Below are positions 16,059-24,937 of a stretch of DNA of 39,722 bases, piece by piece (position 1 is the stretch's first letter; the number at the start of each line of letters is the position of its first letter). Where the stretch lies: assembly GCA_020630615.1 (NCBI GenBank), contig JAHDBA010000009.1, positions 58,872 through 98,593 of the forward strand, written 5' to 3'. Both the position numbers and the translations under genes were made by a program. The notes beneath the pieces were generated by a model. The model ran no database searches. It saw only the letters and a list, made by a program, of their open reading frames with translations, and was not told the DNA's origin. This DNA comes from Myxococcota bacterium (GTDB lineage Bacteria > Myxococcota > UBA727 > JAHDBA01).

Positions 16059-17426
16059 ATGCCTCCTCCATTATCCCATACTCGCGATGTTTTGCCCGGC
16101 ACGATGGTTCTCCAACGCTATGTCGTTCTCGATAAGATTGCACAGGGCGGGATGGCCGACGTGTATCTCGCGCGAGAAATTGTACGAGGTGAAAAGGGCG
16201 AGCTCGTCGTCATCAAAAAGGTAAAACAATCGTTTACGCGTGACAAATCCTTTGTAGACATGTTTGTGAATGAGGCTCGCGTTGCGGCCCTCTTGCAGCA
16301 CCCAAATGTTGTTGCAATTCGAGACTTAGGGGAGGACGACCAGAGCTGGGCGATTGCGATGGAGTATCTCGATGGTCGCGACATGCTTCACATGGGCCGG
16401 GCATGCCGAGACGCAAAACGTCCGATACCTTATAATATATCTGCAATGGTCTTGGCTGAGGCATGCAAGGGCTTGAGTTACGCCCACGCCAAAAACGGCC
16501 CGGACGGCACACCGTTACATCTTGTGCATCGTGACATGTCACCCGAGAATATTCTGATCACTTTCGATGGGCGCGTCAAAGTGGTCGATTTTGGTATCGC
16601 CAAGGCAAAAGACAACGCATATCAGACGAAGACCGGGCAAATCAAAGGCAAGTTGGGCTATGTTAGCCCTGAAGCAATCTTGGGCAAAGAGCTAGATGGA
16701 CGCTCCGATATTTTTGCCGTCGGCTCAAGCTTGTATCTCTTTTTAACAGGGCAAAGCGCTTTCTCGGGCGACTCACCTGTCGATGTTTTTGAGAACACGC
16801 TTAAAAAACCGACCCCGCCCCATAAAGTAAACCCTGAAGTGCCACGAGAGCTTTCCGATATCTGTATGAAGTGTCTCGCAGTGAAAAAATCGAAACGGTA
16901 TCAAGATGCGGCGGATGTTGCGCGAGACCTTGAAGCCTTTTTGACACCCGAAGCCAACGCTCAAAAGAGCAAGGTGCTCACGAACTTCATGTCTCAACTT
17001 TTCCCAGCGTCGGAAGATGAGCGTCGACTTAAGATTCGTTCTCTAATGCAGCATGAAGATGCTTTACTTGCAGCCTTTTTGGAGCCCGATGATGGGCCCG
17101 CTGACAAAACACGTATTGGGATGCCCTCGTATTCACCCGATGCAGTACAAACCAAGCTCGATGGGAAGAGCGAAAAAAGTCTAAACGTCGACTCCAATGC
17201 TGGGACGCCAGCCTCTGCTAAGGCGGACGCCACACGCTTTGAGGTTGATGTGCGTAAAATCGCGAAGCACAGTGCGCGTGACAACCAGGATCAAGATGGG
17301 ACATCCACACGCACAGCGGCGTTAACGCGTCCGCCCCCATTTCTGCCAACCTTTTTCAAGAACTTCGCCCTCGCCTTCGTTCTTGGCATCCTTCTCTTCA
17401 CTTCGCTTTACGTGCTGGCATTCTAA
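16059..17426 (+). CDS. Membrane-anchored Hanks-type Ser/Thr protein kinase
   Basis: The 455-residue protein has an N-terminal kinase domain (about 20-300), a long polar linker and one C-terminal hydrophobic helix (about 434-455), so the kinase faces the cytoplasm. Catalytic elements are Lys53 in VIKKV, HRDMSPENI with Asp159 and Asn164, DFGIAK at 177-182 and SPE at 203-205. The glycine loop reads AQGGMADVY, with Ala for the usual first Gly. This architecture, with PknB-like catalytic features but no PASTA repeats, is common in Myxococcota. Possible partners include the FHA protein at 7564-8043. It lies 177 bp upstream of clpB on the same strand. Confidence 0.92.
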   Translation: MPPPLSHTRDVLPGTMVLQRYVVLDKIAQGGMADVYLAREIVRGEKGELVVIKKVKQSFTRDKSFVDMFVNEARVAALLQHPNVVAIRDLGEDDQSWAIAMEYLDGRDMLHMGRACRDAKRPIPYNISAMVLAEACKGLSYAHAKNGPDGTPLHLVHRDMSPENILITFDGRVKVVDFGIAKAKDNAYQTKTGQIKGKLGYVSPEAILGKELDGRSDIFAVGSSLYLFLTGQSAFSGDSPVDVFENTLKKPTPPHKVNPEVPRELSDICMKCLAVKKSKRYQDAADVARDLEAFLTPEANAQKSKVLTNFMSQLFPASEDERRLKIRSLMQHEDALLAAFLEPDDGPADKTRIGMPSYSPDAVQTKLDGKSEKSLNVDSNAGTPASAKADATRFEVDVRKIAKHSARDNQDQDGTSTRTAALTRPPPFLPTFFKNFALAFVLGILLFTSLYVLAF

Positions 17427-17603
17427 GCAATGGTGCTCGGTATCAATGCATAAGGGTGCACATGGTGAAGCGTATTCTGCCGAACAAAGAGCTAGACAAG
17501 AGCCTCTGATGCATTTGCTTTCCCTCCTGCGAAGCGTGTTTACGACATAATTGTTTGGCGCTGCGCGCATGCTTGTCTCGCAGTCGACTTTGGGGAGTTT
17601 AAC

Positions 17604-20228
17604 ATGGATCTCAATATCTGGACACAAAGCACTCGAGATTTAGTTGGGCAAGCTCGTGAACTCTGCCTTCAAAAGCACCATACGCAACTTTCGAACTGGC
17701 ACCTCTTGGAGTGTGTTCTGAGCGATCAAGACAATACAGGCCGAAGTCTGATCGAAAGTCTTGTGACATCCGAACCGGCGCTGCGAGACAAAGTGAAACG
17801 TCAAGTTGAACGCCAAGCTCGGGTTGGCTCCAAACCGACGGATATTTTTTTTGAATCCGCGACCAAGAAGGCCTTTGAACGGGCCCAAGAGCTCATGCGA
17901 TCCTTCGGGGACACCTATCTTGCGCTCGACATTTTACTCGTTGAAATCTTTGCCGACTCTTCGGTTAAGCGAGAATGTGCATCCCTTAATCTTTCACGGG
18001 AAGTCTTTCTTCATTGTGTTCGCGAAACACGCGGGAATCGTAAAGTCACGGATGCCAACTCGGACGAAATATGGGATGCGCTCGAAAAGTACACGCAGGA
18101 CTTAACAGCGGAGGCACGCGAAGGCCGTCTTGACCCTGTGATCGGTCGCAACGATGAGATTCGTCGTGCGATGCAAGTGCTCTCTCGACGTCGGAAGAAC
18201 AATCCTGTCCTAATAGGTGAACCCGGCGTCGGCAAAACTGCTGTTGTAGAGGGCGTTGCTCAACGCATTGCAATGGGCGACGTCCCGGAGAGCTTGAAGA
18301 ATTTTCAACTTCGCTCCTTGGATTTAGCATCGATGCTTGCAGGCGCAAAGTTCAGAGGAGACTTCGAGGCACGATTAAAAAGTCTGCTTGACGAGCTTAA
18401 AAGCATGGGCGACCGAGTCATTCTTTTCATCGATGAACTTCACATGCTGGTCGGTGCCGGCGCCAGTGACGGTGCCCTCGATGCAGGAAACATGCTCAAG
18501 CCTGCACTAGCCCGTGGTGAACTCCGCTGCATTGGCGCAACAACACTAAACGAGTACCGCAACCATGTTGAAAAAGATGCTGCTCTCGAACGACGTTTTC
18601 AACCCATCGTAATCGAAGAGCCCAGCGTTGAAGACACCATTGCAATCTTACGAGGCCTCAAAGATCGCTATGAAGTTCATCACGGTATCCGGATCCAAGA
18701 TGCAGCGATTGTTGCGGCAAGCACCTTGGCAGACCGGTACTTGAGTGGACGAAGAATGCCAGACAAAGCGGTTGACCTCATCGATGAAGCAGCGGCAGCA
18801 ATTAAGCTTCAGGCCGAGTCTATTCCAATCGAACTGGACCAACTTGAACGAGAACTCGACCGCCTCGAGATCGCCCGTGAGGCACTGCTCTCCGAAGACG
18901 ACGAACAGTCAAGCCAAGAACTGGAGTCGGTAAACAAAGAGCTTGCAGAGCGACGCGAGAAAGCCCAAGGCCTTCGCACGTCATGGCAAAACGAAAAAGA
19001 CAAACTTGAAAAACTCAAAGAGCTGAAAACTCGAGAAGAAGAACTGCAAATTGCAATTAGTCGAGCGCAACGGGAAGGACACTTCGAAGATGCTGCGCGC
19101 TTACAGTATGGAGAACTGCCAAAAATCGAAGCGGAGCTTGCGCAGGCCAATCAAGATGTTTCCGAGCACGGGTTTAAGTACCTCAAGGAAGATGTTGGAC
19201 GCGAAGACATTGAGGGTGTTGTCTCACGGTGGACTGGAATCCCGATAGAGAAGATGTCCAAGAGCGAGAGTCAACGGCTCCTTAACATGGAAGAAGAGCT
19301 CGCACTTCGTGTCGTCGGTCAGGATGCAGCCCTTGAATCTATTTCGCACGCGGTCCGGCGTAGCCGTAGCGGCTTAAGTCAACCGGGACGTCCGATGGGA
19401 TCCTTTCTTTTGATGGGTCCGACGGGCGTCGGAAAAACAGAGCTAGCCCGCGCGCTTGCAGAGTTTCTCTTTGACGATGAAAGCACACTCACCCGTATTG
19501 ATATGTCCGAGTATATGGAGGCACATTCCGTTTCGCGATTGATCGGGGCGCCTCCCGGCTATGTGGGGCATAGCGAAGGGGGGCAACTTACAGAAGCAGT
19601 CCGAAGAAAGCCCTACTCTGTACTTCTGCTCGACGAGGTCGAAAAAGCCCACCCAGACGTTCTCAATATCCTTCTCCAGGTGATGGACGATGGTCGACTC
19701 ACCGACAGTCAGGGACGAGTTGTTGATTTTACGAACACTTTGGTGCTCATGACATCCAATATTGGTGCGCACGCTTTGAGTGTAGCGAATGCCGAGAACA
19801 ATGGCTCTCGCACAAGCCTCGACAACCAAGAGCCAAGCCATGAAAAGAGAAGCGTACCTGGCGCTGAAGAGGCACTCACAATTTTGCGCGCGGCCATGCG
19901 ACCTGAGTTTCTGAATCGACTGGATGAGATTATTCTTTTTCGCCCCTTATCCATGGACTCGGTTATTGAGATTGCAGAGATTCAACTTGAGGCGCTCGCA
20001 GAACGCATGGAGTCTCGCAACCTCAAGCTCATTGCCGGTGAAGAAATCGCGTCGTGGATTGCCGAACATGGATATCAACCCGAGTACGGTGCTCGCCCCA
20101 TCAAACGTGTAGTTCAAGACGCCATTATCAACCCACTCGCGCGCGTCCTTCTTGAAGCTCAGAGTGACGCGCAAAAAACCGTACGTGTTGTTATTAAAGA
20201 TGAGCACCTGGCTTTTGAGTTCGAGTAA
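17604..20228 (+). CDS. clpB: ATP-dependent chaperone ClpB
   Basis: Hsp100 disaggregase acting with DnaK. The 874-residue protein has the N domain (1-145) and NBD1 with GEPGVGKT at 205-212. A long coiled-coil middle domain (about 405-530) and NBD2 with GPTGVGKT at 605-612 follow, plus RIDMSEYME, the pore loop GYVGHSEGG and the C-terminal GARPIKR sensor-2 element. The M domain separates it from ClpA/ClpX-type ATPases; there is no ClpP-docking loop that I can see. NBD2 carries a polar insert of about 25 residues after [15 protein letters not shown] lies upstream of the ATG. No clear heat-shock promoter was recognised in the 177-bp gap upstream. Confidence 0.95.
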   Translation: MDLNIWTQSTRDLVGQARELCLQKHHTQLSNWHLLECVLSDQDNTGRSLIESLVTSEPALRDKVKRQVERQARVGSKPTDIFFESATKKAFERAQELMRSFGDTYLALDILLVEIFADSSVKRECASLNLSREVFLHCVRETRGNRKVTDANSDEIWDALEKYTQDLTAEAREGRLDPVIGRNDEIRRAMQVLSRRRKNNPVLIGEPGVGKTAVVEGVAQRIAMGDVPESLKNFQLRSLDLASMLAGAKFRGDFEARLKSLLDELKSMGDRVILFIDELHMLVGAGASDGALDAGNMLKPALARGELRCIGATTLNEYRNHVEKDAALERRFQPIVIEEPSVEDTIAILRGLKDRYEVHHGIRIQDAAIVAASTLADRYLSGRRMPDKAVDLIDEAAAAIKLQAESIPIELDQLERELDRLEIAREALLSEDDEQSSQELESVNKELAERREKAQGLRTSWQNEKDKLEKLKELKTREEELQIAISRAQREGHFEDAARLQYGELPKIEAELAQANQDVSEHGFKYLKEDVGREDIEGVVSRWTGIPIEKMSKSESQRLLNMEEELALRVVGQDAALESISHAVRRSRSGLSQPGRPMGSFLLMGPTGVGKTELARALAEFLFDDESTLTRIDMSEYMEAHSVSRLIGAPPGYVGHSEGGQLTEAVRRKPYSVLLLDEVEKAHPDVLNILLQVMDDGRLTDSQGRVVDFTNTLVLMTSNIGAHALSVANAENNGSRTSLDNQEPSHEKRSVPGAEEALTILRAAMRPEFLNRLDEIILFRPLSMDSVIEIAEIQLEALAERMESRNLKLIAGEEIASWIAEHGYQPEYGARPIKRVVQDAIINPLARVLLEAQSDAQKTVRVVIKDEHLAFEFE

Positions 20229-20339
20229 TCTCTGCACTAAAAGGACTCAAAAGCTGCACACTTGTGCACGCACCTCGAGTTGAAGCCAGGATGAAAGCAC
20301 CCTCCTCTCAGCCTATGAACAAAGAGCGTTTCCTATCAC

Positions 20340-21049
20340 ACCGCAGAATTAAAACTTTGCTGGGGCTTGTCGCAGCATTCGCCCCCCTCGCCTACACGTA
20401 TGGGCTCCAGAGACAACTCAACAGCTCTCGATGCTTCGAAACCCGCTTGAACTTAGTGCTGCCCATGCAGTTGTGAACGCGATGCTCGAAGTGAACCGCC
20501 CAGGCCTCGACGCCTATTGGCAACGCTTTCGCAAGAAGAACCATATTGTATGGAAGACAGGCACGAGTTTTGGTTTTCGTGATGCGTGGGCCCTTGGATT
20601 CAATCAAACGCATCTCGTTGTCGCCTGGGTCGGCAATGCAGACAACAGTGGTGTCCACTTTCAGAATTCCATCTCCCCAAAACGTGGACAGCCTACCGCA
20701 AAGGTGAGTCGCAAGAGTCGTTGATTGCGCCCTGGGCACTCTCGCGCCAAAGACACGCGTCCCAAAACTTTAACATTGAGTTCCCACGGCAAAACGAATC
20801 GATCATACTTGGGCGCAACCTCGATGGCAGTTTTGAGCCTTTCATTCTTCGTGCACATTCTACCGTTAAAGAGCAAGAAATCTTTTGGTACCTTGATGGT
20901 TCCCCAATTGGAAACACGAAAGAGGGCTCTATCTCCAAAATCATACGCTTGAAGTCTTTGCGACGCCAGGCAAACATCGTGTCACGGGTCAAACCCGTTC
21001 AGATTCTCAGCAAGAAGTTAGCTTTACGATTCAGCGTGGTAAGATATAG
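20340..21049 (+). pseudogene. Decayed remnant of penicillin-binding protein 1C (pbpC)
   Basis: Only the C-terminal third of a PBP1C-like protein is recognisable, spread over three frames. Frame one (20431-20724 and just upstream) has a transpeptidase end: LELSAAHAVVNAML, NRPGLDAYWQRF, WKTGTSFGFRDAWALGFN with the KTG box, and VVAWVGNAD. The second (about 20750-20945) has the start of the C-terminal PBP1C domain (FPRQNES, RAHSTVKEQEIFWYLDGSPIG). The third (20945-21049) completes it (TPGKHRV, QQEVSFTIQRGK, stop). An earlier piece at about 20350-20400 (TLLGLVAAFAPLAY) may be more of the transpeptidase in yet another frame. The glycosyltransferase half is gone. It lies between clpB and convergent murJ. 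Confidence 0.85.
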
Positions 21050-21101
21050 GCGTAAAAAAAACCGCAGAGTTAACGCCACAGGAATTATCGGTAGCCCCTT
21101 G

Positions 21102-22706
21102 TTACAATTCACCCTCGCGAGCGCTCCATGGCCCGAGTTTCATGAGTCTGCCAAAGGCAAGGTAGAGAATCGCACACGGGAGCACTGCAACCATAAGGCG
21201 CATCACTCGAAGCCACAATGTCTCTCCGCTGAATACGAGTGCCGCAACCGCTAAACGTATTGCCACAAACACCAAAAGCGCAAATGCAACGAGAAGGAGA
21301 TTCTCTCGCAGTGCATCCTTCATTAAGCATCGTGCAAGATTTTTCTCATTTTGCAAACGCTTCAGAAATAGACCAATGAAGAACATAAGGTAGACAATCG
21401 CGCTTACACTCAGCGCCCAGCCGAGCGCCTGTGGCCCTCGAGTATAGGTTTGAGAGGCAAGTGCAAGCATCGAGACCATCCCTGCGAGCGATATCAATAC
21501 GGGAGTTTTTGTATCGCCTTCAACGAAAAACCATTGTGTCAGTGGGCGGATCCAACCTTGAAGGAGAAGCCAAAACGCCATCGCCTTCAAAATCGGGGTC
21601 ATCAAAAGAGTATCGGCCCCAGAAAAAGCACCGTGTTCGTAAAGACCCGCAACGATCCAATCAGAGAGCACAAAGAGTCCAATGCTTGATGCGCTTAGCC
21701 AAAAGTTTGTGCTTCGAATTGCGCGAAAGAGATTGGTCAAAACAGCAGCCTCATTGGTCTGAGATTTAGAAACACTCATGGCGGTTAGCGAGGCGGTAGC
21801 AATCGACACGGCAAAGATACCATAGGCGACCTGCACTAGACGGTCAGCATTGTAATAGTAGGTCATGCTGCCCTCGGGCATCCGACTTGCAAAGTAGCGC
21901 AGCACAACAACATTCAGTTGGTACGCACCCAATGCAAAAACTTGCGGGGCAATCCTTGACCCGAGGGCCCTTAGATCTTCTGAAAGCCACGGCCTCCTTG
22001 GCAGCAACTGAAAACCCTCACTGCGAATTGAAGGGAGCTGAATTGCAACCTGTATGACACCGCCAACCAAAATACCAGCAATCATTGCAAAGATGGGGTC
22101 CTCAAAACTATCGCGAAATAAAACGACGGCAGCAATCCAGGTAAGATTGAGAACAATTGGGGCGAGCGCTACACTCCCGTATCGATGGCGGCCCTGGAGG
22201 CCACCGGCCCATACAGAAAGCAGCGACATGCAAAGCATGTACGGGAAGAGCAAGCGCGTATAGGTCACACACATTTCAACATGGTGGGGATTGGTGATGC
22301 CCCCTGCTACGAGTCCCACAAGCCACGGGGAAAACAAAACCCCAAGAGCGGTCAGACCGCCCACCAATGCAAGAGCCAACCAAAAGACCTGCGCAATAAG
22401 AGCCCCTGAAGCATCTCGCCCCGAAGTCTCATCACGCGCACAGAAAATTGGGACCAGTGCACCTTGAAGTGCACCTTCGGCAACAAGGCGCCGGAAGAGA
22501 TTGGGTATCGTAAAGGCAAACCAAAAGAGGTCCATTGTCGCAATTGCGCCAAAAATGTGAATCAAGACCTGATCTCGAATCAAGCCAAGAACCCGAGAAC
22601 CCAGCGTGAATACGGCGAAAATGCGCGCTCCGCGACGAGCATTTTGCACGTTAGAGCCGCCATCTATCGCTTTTTTCGCGCTCATCGCATGTTCAGGCTT
22701 TGACAT
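21102..22706 (-). CDS. murJ: Lipid II flippase MurJ
   Basis: MurJ moves lipid II across the inner membrane for peptidoglycan assembly. The 534-residue MOP-superfamily protein has around 14 hydrophobic segments. The N-terminal signature is clear: VFTLGSRVLGLIRDQVL, then FWFAFTIPNLFRRLVAEGALQGALVPIF, which contains the essential Arg/PNLFRR region. The basic N-terminus precedes the first helix. The ATG at 22706 lacks a good ribosome site, and an ATG at 22685 is an alternative. The start codon overlaps the -35 box of the divergent rpsT promoter. A second murein gene, murA, is elsewhere in the window. Confidence 0.95.
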   Translation of the reverse strand: MSKPEHAMSAKKAIDGGSNVQNARRGARIFAVFTLGSRVLGLIRDQVLIHIFGAIATMDLFWFAFTIPNLFRRLVAEGALQGALVPIFCARDETSGRDASGALIAQVFWLALALVGGLTALGVLFSPWLVGLVAGGITNPHHVEMCVTYTRLLFPYMLCMSLLSVWAGGLQGRHRYGSVALAPIVLNLTWIAAVVLFRDSFEDPIFAMIAGILVGGVIQVAIQLPSIRSEGFQLLPRRPWLSEDLRALGSRIAPQVFALGAYQLNVVVLRYFASRMPEGSMTYYYNADRLVQVAYGIFAVSIATASLTAMSVSKSQTNEAAVLTNLFRAIRSTNFWLSASSIGLFVLSDWIVAGLYEHGAFSGADTLLMTPILKAMAFWLLLQGWIRPLTQWFFVEGDTKTPVLISLAGMVSMLALASQTYTRGPQALGWALSVSAIVYLMFFIGLFLKRLQNEKNLARCLMKDALRENLLLVAFALLVFVAIRLAVAALVFSGETLWLRVMRLMVAVLPCAILYLAFGRLMKLGPWSAREGEL

Positions 22707-22727
22707 TATAAAATCATGTCCTATAAC
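22700..22727 (+). promoter_or_regulatory. Sigma-70 promoter of rpsT
   Basis: A consensus -35 box TTGACA (22700-22705), a 16-bp spacer and TATAAC (22722-22727) lie just before rpsT and predict a start point about 16 bases before its ATG. The -35 box covers the first bases of murJ on the other strand. Confidence 0.8.
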
Positions 22728-22749
22728 TTGGTTTCATTTAGAGGTTCTT

Positions 22750-23007
22750 ATGGCACATCATAAATCTGCAAAAAAGCGTATTCTTACAAATGAAAAAGCA
22801 CGTCTTCGGAATGTGACTGCGAAAAGCCGAGTTCGCACACTTGTTAAGGCTGCGCACGCAGACATTCAAGAAGGCAATGCAAAAGTGAATGAAGGCAGTG
22901 TTCAGGCAGCTGTGAAAGCGATTGCGAAACAGGCAGCCAAAGGTCGTTATCATAAAAAGACCGCTGCACGTAAGATCTCTCGCCTCATGAAGGCCGCGAA
23001 CTCGTAA
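22750..23007 (+). CDS. rpsT: 30S ribosomal protein S20
   Basis: The 85-residue, very basic helical protein has the S20 pattern: MAHHKSAKKRI at the start, EKARLRNVTAKSRVRTLVKA in the first long helix, and KGRYHKKTAARKISRLMKA at the end. S20 binds 16S rRNA early in 30S assembly. AGAGG precedes the ATG at 22750. An open frame continues upstream to 22606 but runs across murJ and the promoter, so the later start is right. The gene is divergent from murJ, a common neighbour of rpsT in proteobacteria. It is followed by a strong terminator. Confidence 0.97.
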   Translation: MAHHKSAKKRILTNEKARLRNVTAKSRVRTLVKAAHADIQEGNAKVNEGSVQAAVKAIAKQAAKGRYHKKTAARKISRLMKAANS

Positions 23008-23040
23008 GAGCAAGACTCTTCTTTGAATGTGAAGCAAAAA

Positions 23041-23077
23041 AACGAAGCAGCCTGGAAGGCTGCTTCGTTTTACTTTT
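23041..23077. terminator. Bidirectional intrinsic terminator after rpsT
   Basis: AACGAAGCAGCCT and AGGCTGCTTCGTT pair perfectly over 13 bp around a 3-base loop (GGA). T-rich sequence (TTTTACTTTT) follows on the plus strand and a run of seven A precedes, so the same hairpin can end rpsT and the convergent gene at 23113-24621. Confidence 0.9.
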
Positions 23078-23112
23078 GCATTCCGGGTACCTAACTCGAG
23101 GCCAATACATGT

Positions 23113-24621
23113 CTAGCCTTTAATATTTCGAATCGTGTTCATCTGCGTTCTATGAATTGTTGACATAATGTTACTGAAGAGTGTCTGCATTCTTTCAAGA
23201 CGACTTGTAATCAGCTTAAGGCGCTCCATACGTGTTGAGAGGCTTGCACTCGTATCATCAAGTTTTGCGATTGAATCACCATGACCTTTAGGTTTTTCTG
23301 TCGATGCATATAAACCTGAGGTGCCTTCCTGAACGTGTTGAACAGAGCCTGCTTTCGGTTGCCCTCCCACTAAGGTTGAGTCACTCGTGCGAGGGCCCTG
23401 GCTTGCCATTCCCTGTTGGCGACTCCCTTGAATATGCGCGAACTCTTGCTTACCGCTCGCAGCGCTATCGCTTTTCATCGCGAGGTTTAGCAGGCCTACA
23501 GCCTGCGGTAATACTTTGGGCGCCATCATCGCGAGGAAAGGTCCGACAACGGGTACAGCCATTAGAGCTTTTTGAATAAGGGGCATGGCCATCGGGAGGA
23601 CCTTTTTCACGATCCTTGCTAGGTTCAATTTGTTACCGTTGAAAAGTTTAATCGCAGAGCTCAAAGGCATAAGCTTGCTCGTGATTGCTTTGAGAAAATG
23701 CTTTGCCACCGGATTTCTACTCACCAAACGCGCAATCAACTTTGCGAAAGGTTTATTGGGGCTTGTGCGTCTTCCAAATGCAGATGACCTTTGGTGCGAA
23801 ACATGGGCAACTGGCACTTGCCCTCGGGTGTTTTTTACACCCTTATTTGCGCTTTTCACCTCGCTCTTCGATTGACCTGTACCTTTGTCGCCCTTAGCCT
23901 TCAAAGCTTTCTGCTTTGATTCAATTTGTTTGAGCTCTTCTGAAACCTGACTTTGCATGTCTTTCATAATTTTCGAAAAGACCATGAAAAGCATGTCCTC
24001 AAAACTCAGACTTGGGTCATTGAGAATGTCTTGAACACTGACAGACTCTGGCGCTTTACCACTCACAGGTTCACCCTTCCCAAAGCCCGCGGAACGAATC
24101 ACCCGAATAGCAACATCATTGCGCTGCCGATGTACGCCATCAAGACGTGCAGCAAAACTCTTCTGCAAGCGAGCAAAACGCCCAATATTTTTCATTGATT
24201 GAGCGAGAAGTCGTTGAAGGTCCAATTGGGGCTGGGCTGGAGTAACACCCTGTTGAATACGAGATGGCGCAAGAAGAGGGCGTCCGGGCAAGATTGCTCG
24301 CGAGATCGATACCTTCGCACATGGTGCACCTGCAAGGTTTTGAAAGGCCCCCAACAGTGTCTTGAGTTGCGCACTTGGTAAATGCGACGCAGCATTTCGA
24401 ATAGAGATGACAAGATTACTGACCATCGCTGGCCTAGGCAGGCCTCCACAATAAAGAGCAAGCGTGCTTTTTGCCTGTCCAAGATGCGGAGTAGAAGTGT
24501 TGAACTTTGACGCAAGATGTTGAGGCGCAACGTTCTTGAGTGCTGGGTCACTAGCAAGCTCAATGCGCGTATTGATTGAAGTTGAGATGATGTTTGGGTT
24601 TGATGCTGATGATACGTTCAT
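23113..24621 (-). CDS. Hypothetical helical protein, sigma-54 controlled; possible export-system substrate
   Basis: A 502-residue protein I do not recognise. It has no signal peptide; the N-terminus is rich in Ser, Asn and Thr (MNVSSASNPNIISTSINTR), as in type III secretion substrates. A central segment (about 200-250) runs VQDILNDPSLSFEDMLFMVFSKIMKDMQ and then a predicted coiled coil. A basic linker follows, then a hydrophobic stretch (about 335-385, MAMPLIQKALMAVPVVGPFLAMM in part), a Gly/Ser/Gln-rich linker and an amphipathic C-terminal helix. This layout resembles translocator-type proteins, but that is inference. The start at 24621 is chosen for GGAG six bases upstream; an ATG at 24633 overlaps that site. 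It is flanked by its own promoter and a terminator, so it is monocistronic. Confidence 0.75.
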   Translation of the reverse strand: MNVSSASNPNIISTSINTRIELASDPALKNVAPQHLASKFNTSTPHLGQAKSTLALYCGGLPRPAMVSNLVISIRNAASHLPSAQLKTLLGAFQNLAGAPCAKVSISRAILPGRPLLAPSRIQQGVTPAQPQLDLQRLLAQSMKNIGRFARLQKSFAARLDGVHRQRNDVAIRVIRSAGFGKGEPVSGKAPESVSVQDILNDPSLSFEDMLFMVFSKIMKDMQSQVSEELKQIESKQKALKAKGDKGTGQSKSEVKSANKGVKNTRGQVPVAHVSHQRSSAFGRRTSPNKPFAKLIARLVSRNPVAKHFLKAITSKLMPLSSAIKLFNGNKLNLARIVKKVLPMAMPLIQKALMAVPVVGPFLAMMAPKVLPQAVGLLNLAMKSDSAASGKQEFAHIQGSRQQGMASQGPRTSDSTLVGGQPKAGSVQHVQEGTSGLYASTEKPKGHGDSIAKLDDTSASLSTRMERLKLITSRLERMQTLFSNIMSTIHRTQMNTIRNIKG

Positions 24622-24654
24622 TTTTTTCTCCATGTAAGGGTTGATGTATGGATT

Positions 24655-24677
24655 ACTGCAGCAGGCGTGCCAACTTT
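24655..24677 (-). promoter_or_regulatory. Sigma-54 (-24/-12) promoter of the gene at 23113-24621
   Basis: Reading the minus strand, AAAGTTGGCACG-CCTG-CTGCA matches the sigma-54 consensus mrNrYTGGCACG-N4-TTGCW at all but one defined position. The -24 GG (24671-24670) and -12 GC (24659-24658) are spaced exactly as required. The predicted start is about 24646, leaving a 25-base leader with a ribosome site. Confidence 0.85.
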
Positions 24678-24755
24678 AACGCAGGCCCTAAAACTTTGAA
24701 ATTAAAACACTTTGCATGCAGGCAAGCACTGAAAAAGTACGCTAAACTTCTCCGC

Positions 24756-24792
24756 GTTTCAGCGTGAAACATCGGAATTTCAGACTGAAATT
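24756..24792. promoter_or_regulatory. Tandem palindromic operators, probable enhancer-binding-protein sites
   Basis: GTTTCA-GCG-TGAAAC (24756-24770) and AATTTCA-GAC-TGAAATT (24776-24792) are two perfect palindromes sharing TTTCAG-NN-TGAAA. Their centres are 21 bp apart, two helical turns, and lie about 117 and 138 bp upstream of the predicted sigma-54 start point, where activator sites for such promoters usually are. The rest of the 316-bp gap up to pgi holds nothing else that I can name. Confidence 0.8.
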
Positions 24793-24937
24793 AACCAGCA
24801 GGTCAAAGTGGGATTCTGTGCGAAATTGAGCTTGGCCTAAGAACCACTCCTATTGAGAGTGCGTACAAGCGACGAGTCAGTTGCCGTGATTGCATGTGAA
24901 AGCTTCACTTTCTACGACAAGACAATACTGGTTTATC

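Noticed and set aside
20255..20268. Small palindrome TGCACA-CT-TGTGCA after clpB as a terminator
   Set aside because: Stem is only six bases with a two-base centre and no T-run; too weak to call.
20586..21254. Long plus-strand open frame running into murJ
   Set aside because: Only its middle resembles anything (the PBP1C C-terminal domain), and its end is antisense to murJ. It is one frame of the decayed pbpC remnant, not a gene.
22606..22749. 48-residue upstream extension of rpsT
   Set aside because: It crosses murJ and the rpsT promoter; S20 begins at MAHHKSAKK with its own ribosome site.
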